Shown here: one piece after another, positions 48,874 to 57,196 of the stretch
Numbering within the stretch: position 1 is the stretch's first letter
Layout: the number at the start of each line of letters is the position of its first letter
DNA from: Denitromonas ohlonensis
GTDB taxonomy: Bacteria; Pseudomonadota; Gammaproteobacteria; Burkholderiales; Rhodocyclaceae
Length of the DNA: 64,000 nucleotides
Direction: 5' to 3'
Assembly: GCF_007625205.1 (NCBI RefSeq)
Contig: NZ_VMNI01000014.1
Location: 102,826 to 166,825, forward strand
Notes under the pieces: generated by a model
The model's input: only the letters and a program-made list of their open reading frames with translations
What the model was told of the DNA's origin: nothing
The model's database searches: none
Program-made: the position numbers and the translations under genes

Positions 48874-49063
48874 TCAGCGCGCGAGGGGCAGGGTGATGAT
48901 GAAGCGCGTGTGCCCCGCGTGCGATTCGGCGGCGATGCTGCCGCCGTGCGCGACGATGATCGAATGGGTGATCGCCAGGCCCAGCCCGGCGCCTTCGCTG
49001 GTGTGCTGCCTCGCCGGGTCGGCGCGGTAGAAGCGCTCGAACAGACGCCCGATCGCCTCGGGG
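48874..49063 (-). pseudogene. 3' remnant of a CusS-like sensor kinase gene
   Basis: Minus-strand fragment of about 62 codons with the end of a histidine-kinase ATPase domain ([24 protein letters not shown]) closed by its own C-terminus, HTRFIITLPLAR and a TGA at 48874-48876. Bases 48914-49063 match 57246-57395, the 3' part of the intact kinase gene, with one difference in 150 bases. The reading frame enters foreign sequence at 49064 and the rest of the gene is absent. It is most likely the native end of the kinase gene, cut off when the island at 49064-57245 was acquired. Confidence 0.85.
48914..49063. repeat. Direct repeat, left copy
   Basis: 150 bases, repeated at 57246-57395 in the same orientation (offset 8332); the only mismatch is C at 48985 against T at 57317. 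Both flanks diverge at once. Contains the coding sequence for the HATPase end of a sensor kinase. Confidence 0.95.
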
Positions 49064-49227
49064 CTTCGGGAGCAGAATGGGTCTTCAAACTATGGAGATG
49101 AACTGCGACATGTTTACTCCCAGCACGCCGATCTGGTTGCGTTCGTTCGGTGGTGATTGAGAAAGCGGTGATTGTCGATTTGATAGATCAGGCTGTCGAT
49201 TCAACGATGAAGACCATCACGACCATC

Positions 49228-49782
49228 TCAATGAAGCTTTCGATCAGCGGCGTTCTGCGCGTCTTTAATTGCCTGGACTATGTCGTCGCGACCAACCAGG
49301 GCTGCCAATTCAAGCGCATTCAGTCCAGAGTCGTCGAGAGCATCGCATTTGCTCCCGCCAGAAACAATTACTTGTACGACATCGATATGGCCTTTGAATA
49401 CAGCCCAGAACAGCGCAAAGTCGCCTTCGTGCGATCGAATGTCTGGATCTGCGCCTAGCTTAAGCAGTCGAGAAACGATGTCAGCATGTCCATTGAAGGC
49501 TGCCCAGAATAGTGGCGTCCAGCCGGAGACGTCTTGTAGGTCGATGTTCGCGCCATGGCTCAACAGTGCCTCGACCATTGTCCATTTTCGCCAATAGACT
49601 GCGTGGAACAACGCCGAGCAGCCTTGAGCGTCGCGATGCTGGTCTGGAGAGCCGAGTGAAAGCAGCTGCTGCAGCGCTTTAAAATCATCCATCTTGATGG
49701 CGTCAATCAATGGCTGTACTGAGGATGGAGGGTGTCGAGGTCTTTGCATATTGGTCATGTCGTCTGGCAGGGCCTTGCTCAC
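49228..49782 (-). CDS. Ankyrin-repeat protein
   Basis: Protein of up to 184 residues made of about four ankyrin repeats: CSALFHAVYWRKWTMVEALLSHGANIDLQDVSG, WTPLFWAAFNGHADIVSRLLKLGADPDIRS, FALFWAVFKGHIDVVQVIVSGGSKCDALDD, NALELAALVGRDDIVQAI. No signal peptide or catalytic domain, so probably a cytosolic protein-binding module. The start is uncertain (GTG 49782, ATG 49758 or 49749; no ribosome site stands out). Lowest-GC gene of the island and its outermost one. No link to metal resistance is apparent. Confidence 0.8.
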   Translation of the reverse strand: MSKALPDDMTNMQRPRHPPSSVQPLIDAIKMDDFKALQQLLSLGSPDQHRDAQGCSALFHAVYWRKWTMVEALLSHGANIDLQDVSGWTPLFWAAFNGHADIVSRLLKLGADPDIRSHEGDFALFWAVFKGHIDVVQVIVSGGSKCDALDDSGLNALELAALVGRDDIVQAIKDAQNAADRKLH

Positions 49783-49966
49783 GATTGCTTATTCGAAGAG
49801 GAAATGATGCCGTTCGTCATCCTTTTCTAGATGCCCGATTGCGTGTCAGGAAGGTTGTAAAGGTGTGTCGCCTAGCGGCGTTGCGGCCTTCGTCGCCGAT
49901 ATGTTTTTCAGCCGAGTCGTAGGCCGGTGGTCCCCTCCTGCATGCAGGCGACCACCGGGAAAAACG

Positions 49967-50353
49967 TTACTTGAGAGCAAAGCGCGCCGTCAGCGTGGGC
50001 TTGCCTGGCACGGTCACAACGGCGACAAGCTTTGTTCCAGCGCCGACTTTGAAGGCCCCCCTGGCTTCAAGTTTCTCGCCTGCGGGCTTCAACTCGACTT
50101 CCTGCTTTTCGGCGCCAGAGAGGATCGTCAGTTTCCCGCTGCCATTGGCGACATCGACGGGTTTGCCGTGATCGCGCAGATGCAACTGAATGAGATCCGG
50201 CTGGGCTACGAGTTCCAGATCCACGTCCTTGACCTCGGTAACCACGCCACCGTGAAGGGCTTCGTGCTCGTGGCCATGGTCATGTTTGCCGGCGGCAATG
50301 GCTGAAAAGCTGGCGCACAGGGCTACCGCAACGATCAGTTTTGAAATCTTCAT
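49967..50353 (-). CDS. Small His-rich periplasmic protein of the efflux operon
   Basis: Protein of 128 residues with signal peptide (MKISKLIVAVALCASFSAIAA), then a histidine cluster GKHDHGHEHEALHGG, then an all-beta-looking domain (VVTEVKDVDLELVAQPDLIQLHLRDHGKPVDV to ARFALK). Good GGAGAAAAA ribosome site. It follows the RND pump gene by 42 bases. The family is seen with RND metal efflux systems but has no assigned function that I know; a periplasmic metal-binding or delivery role is inferred. A hairpin (49924-49958) lies just beyond its stop. Confidence 0.75.
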   Translation of the reverse strand: MKISKLIVAVALCASFSAIAAGKHDHGHEHEALHGGVVTEVKDVDLELVAQPDLIQLHLRDHGKPVDVANGSGKLTILSGAEKQEVELKPAGEKLEARGAFKVGAGTKLVAVVTVPGKPTLTARFALK

Positions 50354-50395
50354 TTTTTCTCCTTTCGGGTTTCGTTGATGAGGCGTCGATGACGT

Positions 50396-53300
50396 TCAGA
50401 AAGCTTCGGCATTGTGATCAGAGAGCAGGCGCTCGGCATCACGCCGACCGAAGAGCCAGAACATTACTGGGGTAAGGAAGGTGTCGAGCAGCGTCGAGCT
50501 GATAAGGCCCGAAAAGATAACCACCGCGACCGGGTGCAGGACCTCAGTACCTGGCCGTTCCGCTTCGAATAGCAACGGTGCCAGTGCAAACGCGGTCACG
50601 AGAGCGGTCATCAAGACTGGCGACAGGCGCTCCAACGAGCCGCGAACGATCATCTTGTGATCAAAACTCTCACCTTCGATACGCATCAGATTGATGTAAT
50701 GGCTGACCTTCAGAATGCCGTTTCGCACCGATATGCCCGCCAGAGTGATGAAGCCGATCAATGCTGCAACCGACAGCGGTTGCCCCGAGATCCAAAGGCC
50801 GATCACGGCGCCTACGAGCGCGAGCGGAATGTTTGCCATGATCAGCGCTGAGAGGCGTACGGACTTGTAGCGGCTGAAGAGGACCACGAACATCAGCACC
50901 AGCGAAATCAGTGACAACAGGCCGACGAGTCTGGAGGCCTCTTCCTGTGCCTGGAACTGCCCACCTAGCGTGATGAAGTACCCCTCGGGCAATTTCATAT
51001 CGGCCACGGTCGCACGAATATCCGCGACGACCTCCGACAGCGGACGCTGCTGGGCATTGGCCGACAACACGATACGGCGTTTGCCGTCGTCGCGGCTGAT
51101 CTGATTGGGACCGTCGCCGTCTTCGATGGAGGCGAGCTTCGACAAGGGAACATGCCCCGTGGGCGTTTCCACAAGGATCTGCGCGAGTCCATCGACGGAG
51201 CGCGCAGATTCCGGCAGGCGCACGACCAGCGCGAAGCGCCTCCCGCCCTCTACGATCTGCGTCACCTTTTCGCCTTCGACCAGACTCTGTAGCGTAGCCA
51301 GGATTTGGGGCGCAGGGACGCCGTAGCGAGCTGCGGCCGCATAGTCGATGCGTACCTTGATCTGCGGCGCCAGTACTTGCTTCTCGATTTCGAGGTCAGC
51401 AAGCCCTGGAATGCTGGACAGGCGCGCCTGCAGGGCGTCGGCCTGCCCCCGAAGCGTATCGAGATCTTCTCCGAAAATCTTGATGGCAATTTGCGACCTC
51501 ACGCCCGACAGCATGTGATCGATCCGGTGCGAGATCGGCTGTCCGATCGCGATTGCGGCCGGCATATTGACGAGTCGTGAGCGAATGTCGGCAGTGATCT
51601 CTCCCATTGAGCGAGTCATTTCGGACGTAGGAATGAGTCCAAGATCGAGCTCGCTGACGTGCACGCCTTCGGCATGTTCGTCCAGTTCCGCGCGTCCGCT
51701 GCGGCGTCCGACGTGGGTGACTTCAGGCACCTGCTTGACCAATACCTCGGCCTGTTGTGCGAGTGCGGTCGATTCGGCGAGCGTTACCCCGGGGTTGAGG
51801 CGCATGCCGATGAGCAGCGTCCCTTCATTGAATGGAGGCAAGAACGTTGTCGGGAAGAAAGGAACCGCCGCCGCTGCAACGAGAATGGCAGCCGCTCCCG
51901 CGGCCACTGCCGCTCTCGGCCTGTCGAGGACGGCCTGCAGGCCGTTACGATATCGCGCCTTGAGCCAGGCCAGAACACGGGTATCGCCATGCTCCAGGGA
52001 CTTCATGCGTGGCAGCAGGTAAAACGACAACACGGGCGTTACCGTCACGGACACCACCAGCGAGGCGAGTGTCGACACGATGAACGCCACGCCCAGCGGC
52101 ACAAAGAGCCTGCCTTCCATTCCGGGCAATGCGAACAGCGGCAAGAACACGAGGACGATGATCACGGTTGCGTACAGAATGGCCGAACGCACTTCCATGG
52201 TCGCGCTGGCAACCAGTTCGATCGGGTGTAGATGGTGCTCGGGATGCTTGACGCGATCTTCCTTCAGTCGCCGCAACACGTTCTCGACACCAACCACTGC
52301 ATCGTCAACGAGCCCACCGATGGCAATTGCGAGCCCGCCAAGTGTCATTGTGTTGATTGACAGCCCGTAATACTTGAAAACCAGGGCGGTCATGAAAATC
52401 GATACCGGAATTGCCGTCAGCGCAATCACGGTCGGGCGAAGGGTTCCAAGGAAGAAAAACAGGATCGCCGCAACAAATACCGATGCACCAATGAGTTTGC
52501 CCTGTAGCGTGCTGATCGAGGCCTCAATGAAACTCGCTTGACGGAAGGTTACCTGTGGCGCCTCCATGCCCTCCGGCAACGACTTTCCCATTTCAGAGAG
52601 CGCAGTCTCGATGGAACGTGTCAGATGGATTGTGTCCGCTGTGGGTTGTTTCTGGATTCCCAGAATGACCGCGGGCTTTCCTTCGAAACCTGCGTCACCG
52701 CGCTTGATGGCGGGGGCAAAGGTAACCGACGCGATCTGCCTCAGCAGGATTGGCTGTCCCTCCTTTGCCGTAATTGCGAGGTTTTTCAGGTCGTCAAGAT
52801 TTGAGGTGCGGCCGAGATTGCGGATCAAGTACTCGCGCCCGTTCAACTCGAGAAAGCCACCCGATGTGTTCGACGAAAAACCGCGTATTGCCGACTCGAG
52901 CTGATCAAGCGAAATTTCGAGTTCGGCCATCCTTCGAGTATCCGGCTGTACCTGGAACTGCCGAACTTCGCCTCCGATCGGAATGACCTGCGCGATGCCC
53001 GGGATGGCCATCAACCGCGGGCGGAGCACCCAGTCTGCGTACTCTCGCACCTGCATCGGTGACATCTTCATGGTGTCGATCGGGATCGCGATCTGCATGA
53101 TCTCGCCCATGATCGAGCTGATCGGCCCCATCCGCGGAATCACGTCCGCTGGTAGTCCTTCCTCCATTGCGGAAAGCCGCTCGGATACCATCTGCCGGGC
53201 ACGGAAAATTTCCGTGCTCCAATCAAACGTCACGTAAATGAACGACAGTCCTGAGCTAGAAATCGAGCGCACGGACTCTACCCCCGGAAGACCATTCATC

Positions 53301-53515
53301 GTTGTCTCGAGCGGGAAGGTGATGAGTTGCTCGACTTCCTCGGCAGCCATGCCGCCCGATTCGGTCATGATGGTCACGGTCGGTTTGTTCAGATCGGGGA
53401 ATACATCCACTGGTGAGCGTGACAGCGTGAATGCGCCGTAGGCCATCAGCACGATACTCGCGATGATCACCAGCAGGCGGTTGCCCAGGCTGTTGTCTAA
53501 TAGCCACTTGAACAT
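50396..53515 (-). CDS. CzcA-like heavy-metal RND efflux pump
   Basis: Inner-membrane proton antiporter of 1039 residues. N-terminal TM1 (LLVIIASIVLMAYGAFTLSRSPVDVFPDLNKPTVTIM) and the porter domain (LITFPLETTMNGLPGVESVRSISSSGLSFIYVTF) are of the CzcA/HME type. TM4 reads GGLAIAIGGLVDDAVVGVEN: two adjacent aspartates (about 404-405) as in drug pumps like AcrB, where Czc/Cus pumps usually have an Asp in LDFG and one in VDGA. Metal specificity is therefore unclear. Pairs with the adaptor gene 15 bases upstream and an outer-membrane factor further up. Confidence 0.92.
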   Translation of the reverse strand: MFKWLLDNSLGNRLLVIIASIVLMAYGAFTLSRSPVDVFPDLNKPTVTIMTESGGMAAEEVEQLITFPLETTMNGLPGVESVRSISSSGLSFIYVTFDWSTEIFRARQMVSERLSAMEEGLPADVIPRMGPISSIMGEIMQIAIPIDTMKMSPMQVREYADWVLRPRLMAIPGIAQVIPIGGEVRQFQVQPDTRRMAELEISLDQLESAIRGFSSNTSGGFLELNGREYLIRNLGRTSNLDDLKNLAITAKEGQPILLRQIASVTFAPAIKRGDAGFEGKPAVILGIQKQPTADTIHLTRSIETALSEMGKSLPEGMEAPQVTFRQASFIEASISTLQGKLIGASVFVAAILFFFLGTLRPTVIALTAIPVSIFMTALVFKYYGLSINTMTLGGLAIAIGGLVDDAVVGVENVLRRLKEDRVKHPEHHLHPIELVASATMEVRSAILYATVIIVLVFLPLFALPGMEGRLFVPLGVAFIVSTLASLVVSVTVTPVLSFYLLPRMKSLEHGDTRVLAWLKARYRNGLQAVLDRPRAAVAAGAAAILVAAAAVPFFPTTFLPPFNEGTLLIGMRLNPGVTLAESTALAQQAEVLVKQVPEVTHVGRRSGRAELDEHAEGVHVSELDLGLIPTSEMTRSMGEITADIRSRLVNMPAAIAIGQPISHRIDHMLSGVRSQIAIKIFGEDLDTLRGQADALQARLSSIPGLADLEIEKQVLAPQIKVRIDYAAAARYGVPAPQILATLQSLVEGEKVTQIVEGGRRFALVVRLPESARSVDGLAQILVETPTGHVPLSKLASIEDGDGPNQISRDDGKRRIVLSANAQQRPLSEVVADIRATVADMKLPEGYFITLGGQFQAQEEASRLVGLLSLISLVLMFVVLFSRYKSVRLSALIMANIPLALVGAVIGLWISGQPLSVAALIGFITLAGISVRNGILKVSHYINLMRIEGESFDHKMIVRGSLERLSPVLMTALVTAFALAPLLFEAERPGTEVLHPVAVVIFSGLISSTLLDTFLTPVMFWLFGRRDAERLLSDHNAEAF

Positions 53516-53530
53516 CAGTTGGGTGCTCCG

Positions 53531-54643
53531 TTAGCGAATCTGGTTGATCAAGGTCGCAGCGCCGGTCGCGACGCGCTCGCCTGTGGCAAGGCCCGATGTC
53601 ACCGCCACGGTGACGCCGTCGAGCGGAGCAACGGTGACGGTGCGCGGCTCGAATCGCTCGGCTGCGGTCTTGACCCAGACAATGGTCTGGTTTGCCGGAT
53701 TCTTCAGCACCGATGCGGCGGGAACCCGGATGCCGGCAATCGTGCTGCGCGTCTGCACATAGACTTCAAGTGGCTGCCCCACCGCCAGCCGTTCGAGCGC
53801 TTCCCCCGTGGCGGCAAAAGACAGCGGTAGAGCCTGTTCTCGCAAGCGCCTTGCGGCACCTATGAACTCAAGTGGCACACGCGATTCGCCAACCGCGATG
53901 CTCGCACCAGCAATGTCAGAGGTCATATCGGTGTCGTAGGCCAGTGCCTCGACCCGCATTCGTCGGGGGTCGACGATTTCGAAAATGAGCTCCCTCGCAT
54001 CAACAACCTGTCCGGCGACGGCATTGCTTGACGCAATCGCCCCCGACACCGGGGCCACCAATGCATCACGGTTGCCGAGTCCGCCGCTGACTGCCTTGGC
54101 TCTTGCCGTCAGGCTCGCCAGTTCGCTCTCCGCCGCCTCGATCTCCTTTCGGGGAACGGTATCGGCAAGATCTCTCAGGCGTGCCAGGCGTTTTTCCGCA
54201 AGCGACCTTGTCGCCTTCAGTTCGGCGAGTTGGGCCACCTGGTTCGAGCGCTCGATGGGATCAACAGAGGGCACGACATACGCGAGCACGGTCCCCTTTT
54301 CTACGGTCTGTCCTGACGCGGGCAGGCCGCCCGGTCCTGCTTCGAGTCGACCGGCGACCAGCGCTTGTACCTTGCCGCCGGAGTTTGGATCCATGACCAC
54401 CCGCCCCGCGAGCGCCAAGGTACGTGGCAACTCGCCTGTCTCTGCAACAATCGTGCGTACCGCAATCTGGCGTTGAGCAGGCTTGGGGAGGAAAACACTG
54501 CCATCGGGCTGGCGCGCCGGGCCGTTCGTGTTGGCAGCAGCAGGCCCCTCGTCTCCATGGCTATGCCCCTCGCCTGCGAAGGTAGTCCACGAGGCGCTCG
54601 TCGCCGCCAGGAACAGTGTGAGCATCAGAATCTTCGACTTCAT
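53531..54643 (-). CDS. CzcB-like RND periplasmic adaptor
   Basis: Membrane-fusion protein of 370 residues. Signal peptide (LTLFLAATSASWTTFA) followed by GEGHSHGDEG, a His-rich N-terminus; then the barrel-sandwich, alpha-hairpin (ELKATRSLAEKRLARLRDLADTVPRKEIEAAESELASLTARAKAV) and beta-barrel domains with VLAYVVPSVD and VAPVSGAIASSNAVAGQVVDARELIFEIVD. Start ATG at 54643 overlaps the stop of the upstream gene (ATGA). Couples the pump to the outer-membrane factor. Confidence 0.9.
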   Translation of the reverse strand: MKSKILMLTLFLAATSASWTTFAGEGHSHGDEGPAAANTNGPARQPDGSVFLPKPAQRQIAVRTIVAETGELPRTLALAGRVVMDPNSGGKVQALVAGRLEAGPGGLPASGQTVEKGTVLAYVVPSVDPIERSNQVAQLAELKATRSLAEKRLARLRDLADTVPRKEIEAAESELASLTARAKAVSGGLGNRDALVAPVSGAIASSNAVAGQVVDARELIFEIVDPRRMRVEALAYDTDMTSDIAGASIAVGESRVPLEFIGAARRLREQALPLSFAATGEALERLAVGQPLEVYVQTRSTIAGIRVPAASVLKNPANQTIVWVKTAAERFEPRTVTVAPLDGVTVAVTSGLATGERVATGAATLINQIR

Positions 54644-55203
54644 GCTGCACCCCCTGCCTGACCGTTGCGAACACTTCCCTTTCTCTGCGCGGCCCAGCCG
54701 ATGAGTCCAATCGCGGCTACGCCGGCACCCAGCCACGGCGCGTAAGCCTTCCACTCGGGCGCGTCGGCTACCGCCAGCGTGCTGGCGTCGTCATCGTGCA
54801 GATCTAGTTCACCGACCAACAGATCGCTTTCCTGTCCGGCGATGACCGTTGCGGTTACGGCGACGACGCCGGAGTCGAGTTCCTGCTGAAGCGTGGCCTC
54901 GAATTCTCCGACGGCATGGTTTTCGACAGGGATGGAAACACCGCCGAGTTCGAGCGCCAGACTTGCGCCCTCGACCGGGCTGTTGTCGTCGAAGCGGTCA
55001 AGATACAGGGTGATCCTCTTGCCATTGACGATGCCGACGAGCTCAAAGAGTTCAGATGCCGCCGTAAATCTAGGCAGGGCGGGGCCGGCGGCGGGCGCGG
55101 GGGTCTCGCCATGATCATGTCCTTCGCCGGCCAAAGTGTGCGGCGAGGCGCTCGAGAGCAGGGCGGCAATGCACCATGCCATGACACTACTAAGTGCTTT
55201 CAT
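54640..55203 (-). CDS. Periplasmic His-motif protein with C-terminal membrane anchor, unknown function
   Basis: Protein of 187 residues. Signal peptide (SVMAWCIAALLSSASPHTLA), then GEGHDHGETPAPAAG, an all-beta central domain (FELVGIVNGKRITLYLDRFDDNSPVEGASLALELGGVSIPVENHAVGEFEATLQQ), and one transmembrane helix near the end (APWLGAGVAAIGLIGWAAQRKG). I do not recognise a named family. It sits between the outer-membrane factor and the adaptor and is coupled to the adaptor by an overlapping stop/start. Probably an accessory part of the pump, for metal binding or complex assembly. Confidence 0.75.
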   Translation of the reverse strand: MKALSSVMAWCIAALLSSASPHTLAGEGHDHGETPAPAAGPALPRFTAASELFELVGIVNGKRITLYLDRFDDNSPVEGASLALELGGVSIPVENHAVGEFEATLQQELDSGVVAVTATVIAGQESDLLVGELDLHDDDASTLAVADAPEWKAYAPWLGAGVAAIGLIGWAAQRKGSVRNGQAGGAA

Positions 55204-55220
55204 TTCTAGGTTCCTGATAT

Positions 55221-56483
55221 TCATTCTGGAAGAAGGCCCATTGCCTGACGCAAGGCGGAGATGGCCGCTGCAAACTCGATACGCGCGCTGGCGAGCTGGC
55301 GATCGGCTTCAGCAGCGTCCAGCTCTATACGCAGCCGGGTCGGCAAATCGACTTCACCTATACGGAATGCTTTCTGGAAAAATGCGCGCGACTCGCCGGC
55401 GAGTCGCGAACGATGCTCCGCTGCGGCGATTTGGGTTCGTGCCGATTTCACTCGACTGCGTGCAGTGTCGATGTCACTCAGTACGCGCTGCCGTTCAAGT
55501 GTCAGCTGTGCTTCTGCCTCAATTGCGTCGGCGCTTGCGGCTGCGATGCTTGCGCGGTTGCGGGAGTCAGAGCCAAAAGGAATGCGCACACCAAGCGTTA
55601 CTGTTTGCTGCCATGCGTCACCAAATGCCCCGCGTTCCCGGGTTGTTGCGAGAGTCAGTTCAGGGTTGGCGCGACGCTGTGTGCTTGCAAGCGTTGCAGC
55701 TCGCCGCGCCACTTCGCTCCGATCCAACAGTTCTGAAACGACCGGGTGCTCAGCGTCAGGCAGCGGTGATTCCCTGCCTGCGGAAGGCTCCGGTTCAATA
55801 GATGTATTTCCAGGCGCTAGCTGGAGCGCGGTGCCGCCGGTGACTGCTCGCACCGTAAGCATGGCTGCGGCCAGTGCGCTCTCGGCTTCGGCCAAAGAGG
55901 CCTCCGCCCCCGCAAGCGCTCCGTCCGCCTGGTGCTGATCCGCACGTGCCAACTCGCCGGCCTTTACTCGTCGCGCGACGTCAGAAGCCAGATTGCGAAA
56001 ATTCGTGAGGCGCTCACCGGCGAGGCCGGCGTCGATGGATGCGCGCTGCCAGTCCCAATACGCACTCCGTACGGCGTTGGCAGTACGCAGCTTCGCCGCA
56101 AGGCTGCGACTTGTGCTTGCACTGATTTCGGCCTCGGCAAGGGAGCCGGCAGCGGCTCGTTCCCCCGGAAGCCACAGAGGGACGGTTATGCCGACTTCGA
56201 ACTCACGACTGCCTTCATTGCGATCGAGTTGGTCGGTCTTGCCTGCGAGTTCAATCGACAGGGGTTCGGCCGTCCAGCTATCGGCGCTTGATCGCCGGGC
56301 GTGACCGGCTTCCAGACGCATGTCTCCCGCCAGCGCTTCTGGCTGGCGGGCCCATGCAGCGTCGAATGCCTGCTTCAGCGTTGTCGAAGGCGTGGCGGCA
56401 GGCACGTTTTGCGCGCATGCCGCAGTGGCCGCCAACGCGAGCAACGCGCCTGGCAGCCAGGTAATGCGATTCTTGCTGTACAT
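55221..56483 (-). CDS. CzcC-like outer membrane factor (TolC family)
   Basis: Protein of 420 residues with signal peptide (LLALAATAACAQN) and two OEP repeats of long helices: LKQAFDAAWARQPEALAGDMRLEAGHARRSSADSW, then AELARADQHQADGALAGAEASLAEAES, and DIDTARSRVKSARTQIAAAEHRSRLAGESRAFFQKAFRIGEVDLPTRLRIELDAAEADRQLA. Trimeric channel through the outer membrane for the adjacent pump. Upstream neighbour is the CzcI-like gene. Confidence 0.9.
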   Translation of the reverse strand: MYSKNRITWLPGALLALAATAACAQNVPAATPSTTLKQAFDAAWARQPEALAGDMRLEAGHARRSSADSWTAEPLSIELAGKTDQLDRNEGSREFEVGITVPLWLPGERAAAGSLAEAEISASTSRSLAAKLRTANAVRSAYWDWQRASIDAGLAGERLTNFRNLASDVARRVKAGELARADQHQADGALAGAEASLAEAESALAAAMLTVRAVTGGTALQLAPGNTSIEPEPSAGRESPLPDAEHPVVSELLDRSEVARRAATLASTQRRANPELTLATTRERGAFGDAWQQTVTLGVRIPFGSDSRNRASIAAASADAIEAEAQLTLERQRVLSDIDTARSRVKSARTQIAAAEHRSRLAGESRAFFQKAFRIGEVDLPTRLRIELDAAEADRQLASARIEFAAAISALRQAMGLLPE

Positions 56484-56607
56484 CCAATTCTCCGTAAGTA
56501 ATAGGGCACGGAAAATCGGCAGGACGCGGTCTGATCACCGCTAGGGACGCACACCCCACCTCGGTGCGGAGGGGGATAAGTAGGAGTCGTCGCGAATGCC
56601 CTGCCGA

Positions 56608-56949
56608 TCAGGCAGGGCTCAGCCACTTGGGACGTTCGGGTTCCGTGGCGGGTGCGGTAGAGAGCAAGAGTGGCGGGAATGCAGCCTTCACGGCTGGACC
56701 GACTGATACGGTCGAATTCGCGCAGTTGGTGAGGGCCGCTGCGCAGGCTGAGTGGCAGAAGCCACAATCGAGGTGTTTCCCGCCGGGGGTTTCGTCAGAA
56801 TCGCGCTCGCTGACTTGATGGCGGTGTTCGTGATGCCCGACATGATCCGCGGCAGTTCCTGACTCGTGCTGGCAATAGGCACTCATCGCCGCCCAACCGA
56901 GTTGTAGCGGCATGAAGACCAAGAAGAGAGTGACCAGCAAACGGCGCAT
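56608..56949 (-). CDS. czcI: CzcI-like periplasmic protein
   Basis: Protein of 113 residues matching CzcI, the small periplasmic protein encoded ahead of czcCBA in metal-resistant betaproteobacteria. Signal peptide (LLVTLFLVFMPLQLGWA), then YCQHESGTAADHVGHHEHRH and a Cys pair segment HLDCGFCHSACAAAL. Cys and His clusters suggest metal binding; the family is linked to regulation of czc expression. First gene of the operon; ATG at 56949. Confidence 0.8.
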   Translation of the reverse strand: MRRLLVTLFLVFMPLQLGWAAMSAYCQHESGTAADHVGHHEHRHQVSERDSDETPGGKHLDCGFCHSACAAALTNCANSTVSVGPAVKAAFPPLLLSTAPATEPERPKWLSPA

Positions 56950-57196
56950 GGGCGCGGATTGTAATATGAAAGTACCTAAAGAAAAACCCTGCTGCTCGGA
57001 TGGCGCTGTCAGTGCGAGCGGACTCGTTCGAGCGCGCCAACAGATGCAATGGGATCTTGCGCGTAGCCCCATGCTGACAACAAAAGCTGGTGGCTCCAAG
57101 GTGGCGGTGGCCTGTGAGGCGACCCGGCTTGATCCAAGAAGCGAACCATGAATGCAGGCTTCTGAAAAATGGGAATTTCACCGATGTCCGGGCGAT
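56950..57196. other. Upstream region of the efflux operon and junction
   Basis: 247 bases without a convincing gene. On the minus strand CATATTACAAT (about 56959-56970) is a possible -10 region for the czcI operon. A short minus-strand frame ([19 protein letters not shown]) has no match I recognise. No operator or recombinase remnant was identified. Confidence 0.4.

Noticed and set aside
49924..49958. Long hairpin (CCGGTGGTC / GACCACCGG with an inner palindrome) after the small periplasmic protein
   Set aside because: Looks like a terminator but has no U-run on either strand, and no attachment-site or repeat partner was found, so no specific role is claimed.
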